From positions 434,001 to 498,000 of the forward strand of contig JAOSJX010000023.1 of the NCBI GenBank assembly GCA_027493875.1: 64,000 bases of DNA, read 5' to 3'. This stretch comes from Deltaproteobacteria bacterium. Its GTDB lineage: Bacteria; Lernaellota; Lernaellaia; JACKCT01. Both the position numbers and the translations under genes were made by a program. Shown in pieces: positions 1 through 10,503 of the stretch (the first letter of the stretch is position 1; each line of letters starts with the position of its first letter). Below the pieces are notes generated by a model. That model was not told the origin of the DNA. It ran no database searches and saw nothing but the letters and a program-made list of their open reading frames with translations.

Positions 1-1
1 G

Positions 2-472
2 AGCGAGCGCGGACTCACTTCCAAAAAATACGATGAGTGTGTATTCTGCGCGCTCATGAATAGTGAACGCGCGCTCGGAACCAGAACCGTTTTTGAAAAC
101 GACGCCGCCTACGTCTGGGCGCCGTTCGCCTCGCGTTTCCCCTACGAAACGCACGTCATTCCGAAAGGCCATGCTCCGTCATTTGAAGGCGATCCGGGTG
201 CGGACTCACCAGAGGCCGCGGCCGCCCTATCCGCGGCGTTGCGGGCTCTCAAGGCGCGCCTCGGCGATTTTTCGTTCAACATGATTCTGCATACCCGCCC
301 GTATTTGGAAGCCGGGCCCTACCACTGGCACTGGGAAATCTCGACCCGCCTCGCCCGCGTCGCCGGATTCGAGCGCGCCACGGACATGTACATCAACGCC
401 GTGCCACCGGAGACGGCCGCCAAGGAACTGCGTGCTGCCTTCTCAAAAATCGTCATCGCGGAGGAAGCATGA
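2..472 (+). CDS. galT: Galactose-1-phosphate uridylyltransferase, C-terminal part (cut by window edge)
   Basis: This is the C-terminal part of the Leloir-pathway enzyme that exchanges UMP between UDP-glucose and galactose-1-phosphate in the cytoplasm. The frame is open from base 2, so the N-terminal half, with the first HIT-type domain and the catalytic His motif, lies to the left. Visible landmarks are a CVFC zinc-type Cys pair encoded at 38-49, the PYETHVIPKGH segment, and GPYHWHWEI near the end, which matches the second half of bacterial GalT. An ATG at 56 is internal and should not be taken as the start. The stop overlaps the fabH start by four bases (ATGA), so the two genes are probably translationally coupled. 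Pairing galT with fabH is unusual; I have no pathway explanation for it. Confidence 0.88.
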   Translation, partial: SERGLTSKKYDECVFCALMNSERALGTRTVFENDAAYVWAPFASRFPYETHVIPKGHAPSFEGDPGADSPEAAAALSAALRALKARLGDFSFNMILHTRPYLEAGPYHWHWEISTRLARVAGFERATDMYINAVPPETAAKELRAAFSKIVIAEEA

Positions 473-1467
473 GTATTCGTGCCCGCGTCACCGGCACCGG
501 ATTTTTCGTGCCGGACAACGTCGTGACGAACGACGACCTCGCCAAGCTCATCAACACAAACGACGAGTGGATCCAGCAGCGGACCGGCATTCGTGAACGG
601 CGGTACGTGCCGGAAGGCATGTCCAACGTCGATATGGCCGAACACGCCGCGACGGACGCCATGAAGGAAGCCGGACGGACGGCCTCGGACGTTCAGGCGC
701 TGCTGGCCGCCACTCTCTCTCCGGATTACACGTTTCCGAGCAACGCCCCGTTTATCCAGGAGCGTCTCGGAATCCGGAACGCGCCGGCCATCGACCTGCG
801 AAACCAATGCACGGGGTTCCTCTACGGCCTCGCGACGGCCGATGTCTTCATTCGGTCGGGCCGCTACGAGCGCGTTCTCCTGGTTGGCTCGGAAATTCAA
901 AGCTCCGGCATGGAATTCGCCGACCGGAGCCGGGACGTCACCGTCATCTTCGGCGACGCCGCCGGCGCGTTCATGATCGAAAAAACGGAAGAACCGGACC
1001 GCGGCATCCTTTCGTTTGCGCTACGCGGCGACGGACGAAGCGCGGACGACCTTGCGACGCGCGCCGAACGCGCCTACGAGATGCCCCGCCTTTCGATGGA
1101 AATCTTCGAGAGCGAGGACATCTGGCCTCGCATGAAGGGAAGAAAAGTTTTTCTGGAGGCGGTCCGGGAACTGCCGGAGATTATCAACAAGGCTCTGGAA
1201 CGCGCCGGCGTCACACTCGACGACGTCGATCTATTCGCCTTTCACCAGGCGAACCTCCGGATCAATCAATGGGTGGCATCCTCCATGAATATTCCGGACG
1301 AAAAAGTGTGGAACAATATCGAACGATACGGCAACACAACGGCGGCGACTATTCCCAGCGTCATCCACGAAGCGCGGCAGGCCGGCTTCGTTAAAGACGG
1401 CTCGCTAGTCTGCGCGGCGGGCTTCGGCGCCGGGTTCACGTCCGCCGCGGTCATCGTCCGCTGGTAA
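469..1467 (+). CDS. fabH: 3-oxoacyl-ACP synthase III (KAS III)
   Basis: Condensing enzyme that starts fatty-acid synthesis by joining an acyl-CoA primer to malonyl-ACP. It has 332 codons, the normal KAS III length, and is uninterrupted. The Cys-His-Asn triad is visible: the nucleophile in NQCTGFLYGL (about residue 110), the His in FHQANLRIN (about 263) and the Asn in RYGNTTAATIP (about 293). The C-terminal GFGAGFTSAA loop is also typical. It may take a branched or unusual primer, because specificity cannot be read from sequence. The ATG overlaps the galT stop. A second KAS III-like gene follows after 18 bases with its own GAAGGAG ribosome site. Confidence 0.93.
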   Translation: MSIRARVTGTGFFVPDNVVTNDDLAKLINTNDEWIQQRTGIRERRYVPEGMSNVDMAEHAATDAMKEAGRTASDVQALLAATLSPDYTFPSNAPFIQERLGIRNAPAIDLRNQCTGFLYGLATADVFIRSGRYERVLLVGSEIQSSGMEFADRSRDVTVIFGDAAGAFMIEKTEEPDRGILSFALRGDGRSADDLATRAERAYEMPRLSMEIFESEDIWPRMKGRKVFLEAVRELPEIINKALERAGVTLDDVDLFAFHQANLRINQWVASSMNIPDEKVWNNIERYGNTTAATIPSVIHEARQAGFVKDGSLVCAAGFGAGFTSAAVIVRW

Positions 1468-1485
1468 ACAGAAGGAGACGATTCG

Positions 1486-2479
1486 ATGCCCGTTCGGGTT
1501 CTTGCTTCGGCCGCATCGCTTCCCGATCAAGTTGTGACCAACGACGACTTGGCGTCCCGTTTGGCGACAACACCGGACAAATTGGCGGCCAGCAGCGACA
1601 TGTCGGAGCGACGCTATATCACCCCGGAATTCCGGGCGCGCGGACGCTGGCCGATCTGACGCGCGAAGCCTGCGCGTCGATCGGAAGGGACCCGTCGGAG
1701 ATCGAGGCGTTCTTTGCTTCGACGGTCACTCCCGACCATCAGTTTCCGGGGAAATTCCGCGCACCTTCAAGGAGAACTCGGGCTCAACGGCCAGGCGATT
1801 CTCGACGTTCGCGCCTGCGACGGCGGCTTTCCGCACACGCTTGCCGCGGCGGTGGATTTCATCGCGACCGGCACCTATTCGTTGGCGCTCGTTTCAGCGA
1901 ATGATATTTTCTCGACCTACCTGCGGTACACACCGAAGGGTATCGGCGAAACCGAACTCTTCGGTGACGGCGCGGCCGTCTGGCTCCTCGGTCGATCCGA
2001 AGACGACGCCGGCATTCTCGCCGTCGAGATCGGCAACGACCCGTCCAAGGTTCGTTCTTTCTGGGCGGAAAGCCCCGGCGTTCATCAGCGTCCGCGCATG
2101 AATCGTGAACTCGTCGAACAGGGCCGATGGCACTTCTTCCTCGACCAAGACGCCATGAAATCGGAAACCGAGCGTCTCCTCCCGCTCGTCGCCTCGGCGG
2201 CGCTGAGAAAAGCCGGCGTCGTCGGCGGCGACGTAACGCTTTTTATTCCCGGAACGATCAAAGCGGATTGGGGCGCCGCCGCCGGAGAATCTCTCGGGAT
2301 CGCTTCGGAAAAAGATCGCCCGCCCCCACGACGGCCGGGGCTATTTCGGCACGGCCATGATCCCGGATTCCTACCATCGCGCCCTCGCCGGCGGCCGCCT
2401 CAAGAAAGGCGATCTCGTGCTCGCCGCCTCGGTCGGCGCCGGCGTCAGTTACGGCGCGATCGTCCTGCGCGTCCCATAG
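1486..2479 (+). CDS. FabH-like ketosynthase paralogue, interrupted by frame breaks
   Basis: A second KAS III-fold protein of about 330 codons directly after fabH. The N-terminus (LPDQVVTNDDLA) mirrors FabH. The frame breaks near 1640 (a G run), near 1750 and near 2310, yet all segments align in order with the family. The Cys position is kept (VRACDGGFPH). At the FHQAN position the sequence reads FIPGTIKAD, and at the YGNTT position it reads RGYFGTAMIP, so the catalytic His and Asn appear replaced; the residue changes lie outside the frame breaks. It could be a non-decarboxylating acyltransferase of the CerJ/KAS III-like type, or a regulatory partner of FabH. The ribosome site GAAGGAG lies just before the ATG at 1486. 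Confidence 0.75.
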
Positions 2480-2563
2480 CGGCCAACTCTTTTAGGCGGC
2501 GGCCTCGTATGTTAAACCATGGCGCTTTGTCGAATTGTTGGGCGCGACGTATGGGGTTCATGC

Positions 2564-3772
2564 ATGACCATTCTTGACGACCAAAAACGCGCGCGGCGCG
2601 GGGCAAAAGCGTTGCTGCGGATTTTGACCGACAAAAAAAATTTTGATGCCAACCTGGACGCCTACACGCGGGCCGATGGCATCATCGATGGCGACTTCCT
2701 CAGCCGCGTGGACGAGGCGCGAAAAACGCTCGCCCAATTGGAAAACGGCGACGCCGCCGCGCTCATCGCCGAATGGCCGCTCGCCTTTCAGGAGGCGTTC
2801 GTCGAGCACCTCGTGGCAAAAGAACGGGTGGATCTACTGGCCCGCCTGCGCGATAAGTCGCGGAACAAAGCGCTCGTGAAATCGGTGAAACAGCAACTCC
2901 ACCAGCTGAAACAGGCCGGGCGCGCCGTGCCGGATCGGCAAAAACGCGGCTGGAAACGCTCCGCGCTCGACGAGCGCATGGACGAAACGAACTTCGTCAC
3001 CGCCTTTGACGGCCGCGGCTTTCGACTGATTCTGCTACTCCAAGACCGAGGGACCGGACCTCGCCTTCTCCAAGCGGTGGAGAGCGACCGGACCGGCATC
3101 GCCGATTTTCGGAGCTCCCGCCCGACGCGGTCGAAGCTCAAGGACATGCTCAAGCAAATCGAAGCGGCCTCGGCTGACCGCTCCGAAACCGCGACCGCCG
3201 AGGAAATCTTTTATTTTCTCAAACGCGCCGCCGAACGGAATCGGCAGCGCAAAACGCAAACCCCCGAGGGCTTTGTCACCGCGTTGTCCTATTTCGAAAA
3301 GCCCAAATCCGAACTGGACAAACATCCCTTATTCGCATACGCCAAGCCGGTGGAACTGGAAGTGCCGGAAGGGCGTCTTCCCGGGTCGGAAAAACTATTC
3401 GCCGATCCGCTCTGCGCCGATTGGTCGATCGGCGACATGGAGTTGCGCGTTTTTCAGCGGCGTCTCTTCGACGAATTGGGTGAGTCTCCGGATTTTCGGT
3501 CGGCGAAAGCCTCGGCGATCGTCGACGAAACCGTCGACCGTTTTTTCGACGAGGCGACCCGCGGCGCGTTTCATACGCGACTCATGGATCTCGCCTGGAT
3601 CCTCGCGCGCCGCGAGAAGAAAGGCGAAGCACTCTCGGCGTACGCCGTCGCGCAGGCCCTTCTGGACGACAAGAAACCCGCCAGCCGCATCCCCTTCTGC
3701 CGTCATCTGATTGCCCGTTTTCTCCCCGACGGCGGAGAGACCGAGGCGGAACGCAAGATCATCGCTCCATAG
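2564..3772 (+). CDS. Conserved hypothetical protein, all-helical, about 402 aa
   Basis: Not recognised. The predicted protein is soluble, with no signal peptide or membrane span, strongly charged and rich in helix-forming Lys, Glu, Ala and Leu. A Lys/Arg/Gln stretch around residues 100-135 is followed by a likely globular block starting at DETNFVTAFDGRGFRLILLLQ. The C-terminal quarter (VDRFFDEATRGAFHTRLMDLAWILARREK) looks like a helical repeat or tetratricopeptide-like domain. An upstream in-frame ATG at 2519 exists, but the ATG at 2564 gives a more ordinary N-terminus (MTILDDQKRARRG). The gene is uninterrupted, which contrasts with its neighbour. A strong hairpin terminator follows 30 bases after the stop. 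Function unknown. Confidence 0.8.
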   Translation: MTILDDQKRARRGAKALLRILTDKKNFDANLDAYTRADGIIDGDFLSRVDEARKTLAQLENGDAAALIAEWPLAFQEAFVEHLVAKERVDLLARLRDKSRNKALVKSVKQQLHQLKQAGRAVPDRQKRGWKRSALDERMDETNFVTAFDGRGFRLILLLQDRGTGPRLLQAVESDRTGIADFRSSRPTRSKLKDMLKQIEAASADRSETATAEEIFYFLKRAAERNRQRKTQTPEGFVTALSYFEKPKSELDKHPLFAYAKPVELEVPEGRLPGSEKLFADPLCADWSIGDMELRVFQRRLFDELGESPDFRSAKASAIVDETVDRFFDEATRGAFHTRLMDLAWILARREKKGEALSAYAVAQALLDDKKPASRIPFCRHLIARFLPDGGETEAERKIIAP

Positions 3773-3799
3773 CGATATCGGCGTCACCATGTGGGAACG

Positions 3800-3832
3800 A
3801 AAAAACGGCCCCGCTTGAGCGGGGCCGTTTTT
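3800..3832. terminator. Bidirectional rho-independent terminator
   Basis: A long A run, the stem CGGCCCCGCT/AGCGGGGCCG with a two-base loop, and a T run read the same way on both strands. It ends the plus-strand hypothetical gene and also lies just downstream of the minus-strand tRNA-His. Confidence 0.92.
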
Positions 3833-3839
3833 CTGAGAG

Positions 3840-3914
3840 GGTGAGCGAAGGGCTTCGAACCCTCGACCTCCAGGGCCACAACCTGGCGCTCTAACCAGCT
3901 GAGCTACGCCCACC
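3840..3914 (-). tRNA. tRNA-His (GTG anticodon)
   Basis: On the minus strand the sequence folds as a full cloverleaf. The acceptor stem is GTGGGCG/CGCTCAC with the extra 5' G facing a C discriminator, the hallmark of tRNA-His. The anticodon stem CCAGG/CCTGG carries the loop TTGTGGC, giving anticodon GTG. The T loop is TTCGAAG. CCA is not encoded. It stands alone between a terminator and a divergent plus-strand gene. Confidence 0.96.
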
Positions 3915-4045
3915 GTGCGGCGGAGCCGACGCCCTCGCGCGCAACGCGGGCTTGTACAACATTTGACTGCCCCTGTCCACGCGGCGGGCGCCGCGCGTCC
4001 CCTGGAATACTTTACGGCGCGGCGTGCACGTTGTAAGAGCACAGG

Positions 4046-6167
4046 ATGCAAATTGCCGATGTCGCGAATCGCCGCGCCGACGCCGGATCCCTCTTTCTGC
4101 TCGGATTCGGGACGCTTTTTCTCGAACTCGCGTTGATCCGCTTTCTCGCGGGCAATATATGGAATCTCGGCTACTTTCCGAACCTCGTCCTGATCGGCGT
4201 TTTCACCGGCCTGGGGCTTGGATTTCTCCTCCACCGCCTGGTCCCCGACCGGCTCTCGCCCTCCTTTGTCGCCCTGGCTTTCGGCGTTTTGCTGTCCCTG
4301 ACGGCCGTTATCTTTCACCAAGGCGTCGACTTGCCCGGATTCGATCTTTACCACGGCGACGTGGGCGGCGAGTTGTACTTCTCGTTCCCCCACAAGGAAG
4401 ATCAAAGCTCGTCGTTTCTCCCCTTCTTGATCTGCTTCGCGTCGGTCGTCGCCGTATTCGGCCTCCTGGCTCAAAAACCGCCAAGCTGTTTCAACAATTC
4501 CCCCCGCTGACCGCGTATACGCTGGACATTGCGGGGTCCTGCGCCGGCATCCTGGCGTTCATGGCGGCCAGCTATTTTACGCTGCCGGCCGTCGCCTGGT
4601 TTCTCTTTGCGACGGCGATTCTGGCGGCGGCGGCGGGCGGAAGTTACCGCGCGCGAGGGATGATCGCAGCCCTCGGCATCGCCGCGGCGTCCTACGTCTA
4701 CGCTCAGGATCAGGCGCTGTCCATCAAGCCTTCGTACGACGGCCCCCTCGCCGTGACGTGGTCGCCCTACCAAAAACTCGAGCTGGCGGAGGACAGCGAC
4801 GCCGGACACGTTCGCGGCGTCATCTTCGCCAACGGACTGCCGCATCAGGTCATGATGGACGGCGAGTATCTTCGGCGCGATTTCTACCAGGAGCCCCACG
4901 ATGTCCGAGCGCAGTCCGATCTCGGCTCCCCCTTTCGCCGCGCCGCCATTCTCGGCGCCGGCAGCGGCAACGACGTGGCCACCGCCCTGGCGAACGGCGC
5001 GGAGTTCGTCGACGCGGTCGATATCGATCCGGTGATCGTCCGCATCGGCCGCCGCCATCATCCCGAGAAGCCTTACGACGATCCGCGCGTTCGCCTGACC
5101 GTCGATGACGGGCGCGCCTTTCTCACGCGGGCCGAGCCTGGGTACGACCTCATTCTCTTCGCGCTCACCGACTCGCTGGTGAAAGTAAGTTCCATGTCGC
5201 AGCTTCGCTTAGAAAATTACCTTTTACGGAGGAGGCCTCGCGGCGGGCCTGGAACCTGCTCAATGCGGGCGGCGAACTGATTTACTACAACTATTATCGC
5301 CAACCCTGGCTCGTGGACAAAATTACGGCCATGGCGCACCGCGCGACGGGCGTGAAACCCGACGTCCGGTTTTGGAAGGACCGGAAGGCCGGACTGACCA
5401 TTATCAGCGTCCGTAAGGGCGGCGAGCCGAGCCCGCCTCCTCAAGTCGAAAACAGTCCCACCGACGACTGGCCTTTTCTTTATCTCAAGGAACGGGGACT
5501 TCCGTCGATTTATCTCAAAGCGATGCTCGTGATGGGCGTCTGGATCGCAGGGCTTTTCGCCCTTCTTTACGTCTTCGACCGGCGAACGGATCGAGGAACC
5601 AGCGCGCCCCGCACGCTCGTCAAGGGCGCGTTCATCTTCATGGGTGTCGCGTTTCTCCTGCTCGAAACAAAGTCGGTCATCCAGTTCGCGCTGCTTTTCG
5701 GAACGACCTGGGTCAACAACTCGCTGGTTTTTCTGGCGATCCTGCTGCTGATTCTCGCGGCTAACTGGACGGCCGTTCTCCTTAAGGACCGCCGCGTGCT
5801 GATTCCCGTTTTCGTCCTGCTGATCGCGTCGTCGCTGCTGCCGCTCGCCTATCCGCTGGGCCGGCTCCTTGAAATCGACAGCCGTCTCGTGCGTTTCGCG
5901 GCCGCCTCCCTGCTGACCTTCTCTCCCATCTTCTTTGCGAATCTCGTGTTCAGTCTGGCCTTCCGCGACCAGAACGCCGCGGAGCGGCTCTTCGGCTGGA
6001 ATCTGCTGGGGGCCACGATCGGCGGCACGCTGGAATACGTCAGCATGGCGCTGGGCTACAACGCCCTCGCGATCATCGTCGCGATCTGCTACCTGCTCGT
6101 TTTCGCCTGCCTGATGCTCGCGCGACGCATCGATCCGGAACGCGCGGGTCTCGTGCCGCGCTCCTAG
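4046..6167 (+). CDS. Membrane-embedded spermidine-synthase-like protein, interrupted
   Basis: About 707 codons when three frame segments are joined, with breaks near 4480 and near 5220. The layout is four or five membrane spans, then a soluble Rossmann methyltransferase-like domain, then about seven more spans. The soluble part has the SAM-binding-type motifs ILGAGSGNDVATAL and VDAVDIDP followed by DDGRAFL, as in SpeE-like aminopropyltransferases. The outer halves resemble the transporter-like domains fused to SpeE in many bacteria. The acidic residue pattern of true spermidine synthases is not obvious (YDLILFALTD), so polyamine synthesis is not assured. The C-terminus overlaps by four bases, tail to tail, with the next minus-strand gene. 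Substrate unknown. Confidence 0.8.
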
Positions 6168-6487
6168 AGTCCGCAGTCGTCATGCACGCAATCGGCCAAC
6201 TCGTCGCAGTCGTCGATGTTTAACGCGCAGTCGGCCGCGCAGACGGACTTCGACGCCCCGTCCTCGCAACCCTCGACGTAGTCGTCGTAAGAAACGTCCG
6301 CGCCCGTCGCATCCGTCGGTTGAAAGCCGCACGTGTCATAGGTAATCTCCGCGGCGAGTTCGCAGTCGGTGGACCCTTCGTCGTCGTCGCCCGACGCATC
6401 GCCATTGTCGTCGTCATCGTCGCCGCACGCCGCAAAAATGAGCGACGCCGTCAGCAAAGCGATCAAGAGCGCCAGAAGTTTCTTCAT
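6164..6487 (-). CDS. Small Asp-rich, Cys-rich lipoprotein
   Basis: About 107 residues. The signal peptide ends in the lipobox IFAACG and is followed at once by an Asp run (GDDDDDN), then a Ser/Gly/Asp linker. A compact C-terminal domain has eight Cys (CELAAEITYDTC, YVEGCED, CAADC, DDCDELADC, then DDCGL). It is probably anchored in the outer or inner membrane with a disulphide-rich head. The ATG at 6487 was chosen because AAAGGAG sits seven bases upstream; an ATG at 6493 is too close to that site. Related proteins occur at 10504-10899, 37376-37792 and at the end of 24579-26447. No function is known to me. Confidence 0.8.
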   Translation of the reverse strand: MKKLLALLIALLTASLIFAACGDDDDDNGDASGDDDEGSTDCELAAEITYDTCGFQPTDATGADVSYDDYVEGCEDGASKSVCAADCALNIDDCDELADCVHDDCGL

Positions 6488-6512
6488 TCCCATCTCCTTT
6501 CTTCATGGCCAA

Positions 6513-6586
6513 CGCGCCAAGCAGGACTCGAACCTGCGACCTACGGATTAGAAATCCGTTGCTCTATCCAACTGAGCTATTGGCGC
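6513..6586 (-). tRNA. tRNA-Arg (TCT anticodon)
   Basis: Minus-strand cloverleaf: acceptor GCGCCAA/TTGGCGC with discriminator G, D-arm GCTCAGTTGGATAGAGC, anticodon stem ACGGA/TCCGT around TTTCTAA (anticodon TCT), and T-arm GCAGG-TTCGAGT-CCTGC. CCA is not encoded. It lies between the lipoprotein start and the purQ stop. Confidence 0.96.
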
Positions 6587-6631
6587 AACGATCCCTCGCG
6601 CCGGCCTTCTAACGGTCCCCGCGCGTTTCGT

Positions 6632-7449
6632 TCAGCTTCTTCTAAGAAAATCGACCGCGTTGCGGAAGATGGCAAGCCCCTGCCCCTCGTCGGGCAGGTC
6701 GGGGCGACGCGTCCACTGGGGGTGGTTCGTCCGGTGCTGGTAGGCCTCCGGATGGGGCATCATCCCGAATACGCGGCCCGTCTCGTCGCACAGCGCGGCC
6801 ACGCCTTCCGGGCTTCCGTTGGGATTATCCGGATAACTTTCCGTCGGCCTTCCATCACCGTTGACGTAACGCAGCGGAACAAGATGCGCGTCGTTCATAT
6901 GCCGGCGTATCTCGTCGGAGGCGGTGAGGAACTTCCCCTCTCCGTGCCGAATCGGGAGCTCAAGCGTCTCGATGCCGCGGGTAAACACGCACGGCGAATC
7001 GGCGTCCGCCGTCATACGGATCCAGCGGTCCTCGAATCGGCCGCTGTCGTTGAACGTCAGCGTCGCACTCTGCTCGAAATAGGTTCCCCCAGAGCCGGGA
7101 GCAATCCGAGCTTGACGATCAACTGAAATCCGTTGCACACGCCGATGACGCATCCGCCGGCGTCGATCAACGTCCGAATCTGATCCGCGAGGCGCTCCTC
7201 CGAAGTGCCGATGCGCGCGTAGCGATAGCGGTTCGCGGCCGCTTTGCCGCTGCCCATATCGTCGCCGTCGAGAAAGCCGCCGGGGAAATTCAGAAATTGA
7301 TAGTCGGTCAGGCGCTTTTCGCCGGACAGCAGATCGTAGAGCGACACGATCTCCACGACGTCCGCGCCCGCCGACCGGCATGCATGTGCCATTTCGATTT
7401 CGCAATTGACGCCGTTTCCGGAAACGACCACGGCCCTGACTTTCGACAC
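6632..7449 (-). CDS. purQ: FGAM synthase glutaminase subunit PurQ, interrupted
   Basis: Class I glutamine amidotransferase that supplies ammonia to PurL in the fourth step of purine synthesis. It has about 272 codons in two frames, with the break near 7085 (a GGGGG region after LLPALG). Key residues are the nucleophilic Cys in GVCNGFQ and the C-terminal His/Glu in MMPHPEAY. The start region VRAVVVSGNGVNCE matches the longer PurQ form. It begins eight bases after the purL stop, so the two form an operon. PurS is not a separate gene here because its domain is at the PurL N-terminus. Confidence 0.88.
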
Positions 7450-7457
7450 GTCCTACC

Positions 7458-10445
7458 TCAAAAATCCAGCGTGGCTTTCCACGCGGTTTTCAATTCATCA
7501 ATCGGGACCTCGCACAGCGGCCCGTTCAATCCCGACAAACGGAACATTTTATCGTTTGACACCGTTCCAATTTTCGCGATCGGCGAGCCGGTGAGACATT
7601 CCTCAAAGGCGGCGGCACGATCGGGCTCGACCGTCACGACGAATCGCCCCGCGCTCTCGGCAAAAAGCAGCGCTTCATCGGTCTCGACTCCGACGGTTGG
7701 CGCGAGCGCCGCGTCCACGGCCATTCCAAGGCCGCCTGAAAAGGCCGTTTCCGCCAGGGCGACGGCCAGGCCACCATCCGAGCAATCGTGACAGGAGCGA
7801 ACCAGCCCGGCGTCGATCGCCGCGACCAACCGCCGGTAAAGCGCGAGGTTGTTTTCGAAATCGACACGCGGCACGCCGGCGGACGAATCGGCGCCGAAGA
7901 CGCGATGGAATTCCGAGCAGCCGAGCTCGTCACGCGTGGCCCCAAGAACATAAACAAGATCGCCCGGCGCTTTCACGTCCATCGTGACGGCCTTTCGCGC
8001 GTCGTTCATCTTGCCGACCACCGTGAAAAGGAGCGTCGGCGGGATCGAAATTTTCGTCTCGCCGATCATGTAATCGTTTTTCATCGAGTCTTTGCCGCTG
8101 ATGCACGGCACGCCGTACGCCACCGTCGCGTCGTAGAGCGCCATATTGGCGCGGACGAGTTGCGCGAGCTTGTATTCGCCGTCGGGCGTGGACTCGCTTT
8201 GACCGGGTCGCACCAACAGAAATTATCGAGGCCCGCCAGATAATCCACATCGCCGCCGACGGCGACAGCGTTGCGCACCGCCTCATCAACCGCGTTGGCC
8301 GCCATCGCAAACGCATCCGCGTCCGCGTACCGAGGGCATAGTCCGTGCGCGACGACGACGGCTTCCATCGACGACAAATCCGGCCGCCAGACGCCCGCGT
8401 CCGAGGGGCCGTCATTCGCCGCGCCCGTGAGCGGCTTGACGACCGAACCCGCCTGCACCTCGTGGTCGTACTGCCTGACGACATATTCCTTGGAGCAAAT
8501 ATCCAGCGCGCCGAGAACCCGTTTGAGGGCGGCGGCCCAATCGCCCGCCCCCACGCGAATGTCTTGCCTCGTCAGCGCGGGCGCTTTCCAAACGGCGCGG
8601 AGTTTCATCGTGGGCACGCCGTCGTGCAGAAAGTCCATCGGCAGCGACGCGACGGCTTTTCCGTCGAAAAACACATCAAACCGGCCCGTGTCCGTGAACG
8701 ATCCGACGCGCGTGACTTCAACTTCCATTTTTTTCCGCGAGGGCGCGAAACGCGTCCCAGTGTTCCGGCGGCACCGCCAAGGTCATGCGTTCCTGGGATT
8801 CCGACAAGAGAATCATCCACGGATCGAGTCCGGCGTACTTGAGGGGCGCGCGTTCCAGATGAATCTCGCAGCCGCCGCTGTCCCGCGCCATTTCGCCGAT
8901 CGACGACGACAGGCCGCCGGCGCCGTTATCGGTAATACTGCGATAGAAGCCGCGGTCACGCGCCACCAGCAGAAAATCGGTCATGCGTTTTTGCGTGATC
9001 GGGTCGCCGATCTGCACGGCCGTCGCCGGACTTCCCTCGTGCAGCTCCTCGCTCGACATCGTCGCGCCGTGGATACCGTCCGCGCCGATGCGTCCGCCGG
9101 CCATGACGGCCAAATCACCGGGGCGCACTTCCTTCTCGTGGCCCGGTTTTCCGTTGACCGTCGCCGGAAGCAACCCGGCCGTTCCGCAAAAGACCAGTGG
9201 TTTTCCGGCGAAACGATCGTCGAAGACGATGGATCCGTTGATGGTGGGAATGCCGCTTTTGTTGCCGCCGTGTTCGACACCCTCGCGCACCCCTTCGAAA
9301 ATACGTTTGGGGTGGAGCAGGCGCGGCGGAAGCGGCTTATCCCAGAACGGTGACGCAAAACAGAACACGTCGGTATTAAAGATCAGACGCGATCCGATGC
9401 CCGTCCCGAAAGGATCGCGGTTCACACCCACAATGCCGGTAAGCGCGCCGCCGTACGGGTCGAGTGCCGACGGCGAGTTGTGCGTCTCGACTTTCATCAC
9501 GAGCGAATATTCGTCGTTGAACCGGATGACGCCCGCGTTATCGGTAAATACGGACAGGCAGAAATCGTTCTCACCTTTTTCCGCGCGGATGCGTTTCGTG
9601 GATGCTTTGATGTAGCCGGCAAACAGACTGTTGATCTCGCGCGTGCGTTCGCCGTCGACGTAGGTGATATCGGCGGCGAAGATTTTATGTTTGCAGTGCT
9701 CGGACCACGTCTGCGCGAGCGCTTCGAGCTCCACATCCGTCGGCTTGTCCGTGGGCAAGCCGAGTTTTGTCCGCACCTCGCGCACCGCCGGGTCGCGATA
9801 ATGATCGCGGATGGCGTGCAACTCGTCCAGCGACAACGCCAGCGTCCGCTCGCGCGAAAGACGGACGAGTTCCTCGTCCGGCCGTTCCAGATCGACCGTT
9901 TCGACGGCCGCGGCTTTTTCGCGCGTTACCTTTGGAACCAACGGCGCGAGGCCTCGCTCTCGGTCAAGCTCCGCCGCCGAAATAATGGTCCAGCGCTGAA
10001 TGAGTTGATTGGCCAACAGATCCCGCGCGATGCGCTCCGCGCCATCGCGGCCAACCGCCCCGTCCACCAGATATTGAACCGACGTGTACACGTTCTCGCC
10101 CACGGCGAATTTTCGGCCGAGACGAACTTCCGCGGACTCGCGCGCGGTGCGTCCGACGTTGTCGGTCACGCCGGGCAGATAGCCGATCTCGATCAGCCAG
10201 TCGAAGGCGCAACCGTTGGCGCACGACCGGTCCACGTGCGCCTCCTGCGCGATTGGATCGGAAAAGGGGCCGGCCGCCAATTGGTGCAACTCATCGGCGC
10301 TCAGGTCGGCATCGATGGTGTAGACTTGCGCCGTCCGAACCCCGCGCACCTCGAGGCCCAGGTTTTCCCTCACCCGCGCGGCGGTTTTGGCGCCGAGCGC
10401 GTCGAAAAGACCATCTTTCCCGATTACTTCGATCCGGTGCGGCAT
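7458..10445 (-). CDS. purL: FGAM synthase, PurS-PurL one-chain form, interrupted
   Basis: Catalyses the ATP-dependent conversion of FGAR plus glutamine to FGAM with PurQ. Total about 995 codons. The first about 80 residues (MPHRIEVIGKDGLFDA...) look like a PurS domain, followed by the linker and two AIRS-type halves. Motifs seen are QTWSEHCKHK, VETHNSPSALDPYGG, DNGAGGLSSSIGEMA and, in the second half, SGKDSMKND and CSDGGLAVALAE. The frame breaks at 8718-8728, in a run of seven A (GAAAAAAATGG; six A restore the frame), and near 8210. The break at the A7 run falls between folded domains, so an internal ATG is available there (MEVEVTRVGS). Usual metazoan/gammaproteobacterial PurL also contains the glutaminase; this one does not. 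Confidence 0.9.
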
Positions 10446-10503
10446 GAGGGCTCCAGGTGCGGCGGTTTTTAGCAGATTGCGGCGCGGAGGGAAAGATTTT
10501 TTT

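Noticed and set aside
8271..9353. 360-codon plus-strand frame opposite purL
   Set aside because: Shadow of conserved PurL sequence.
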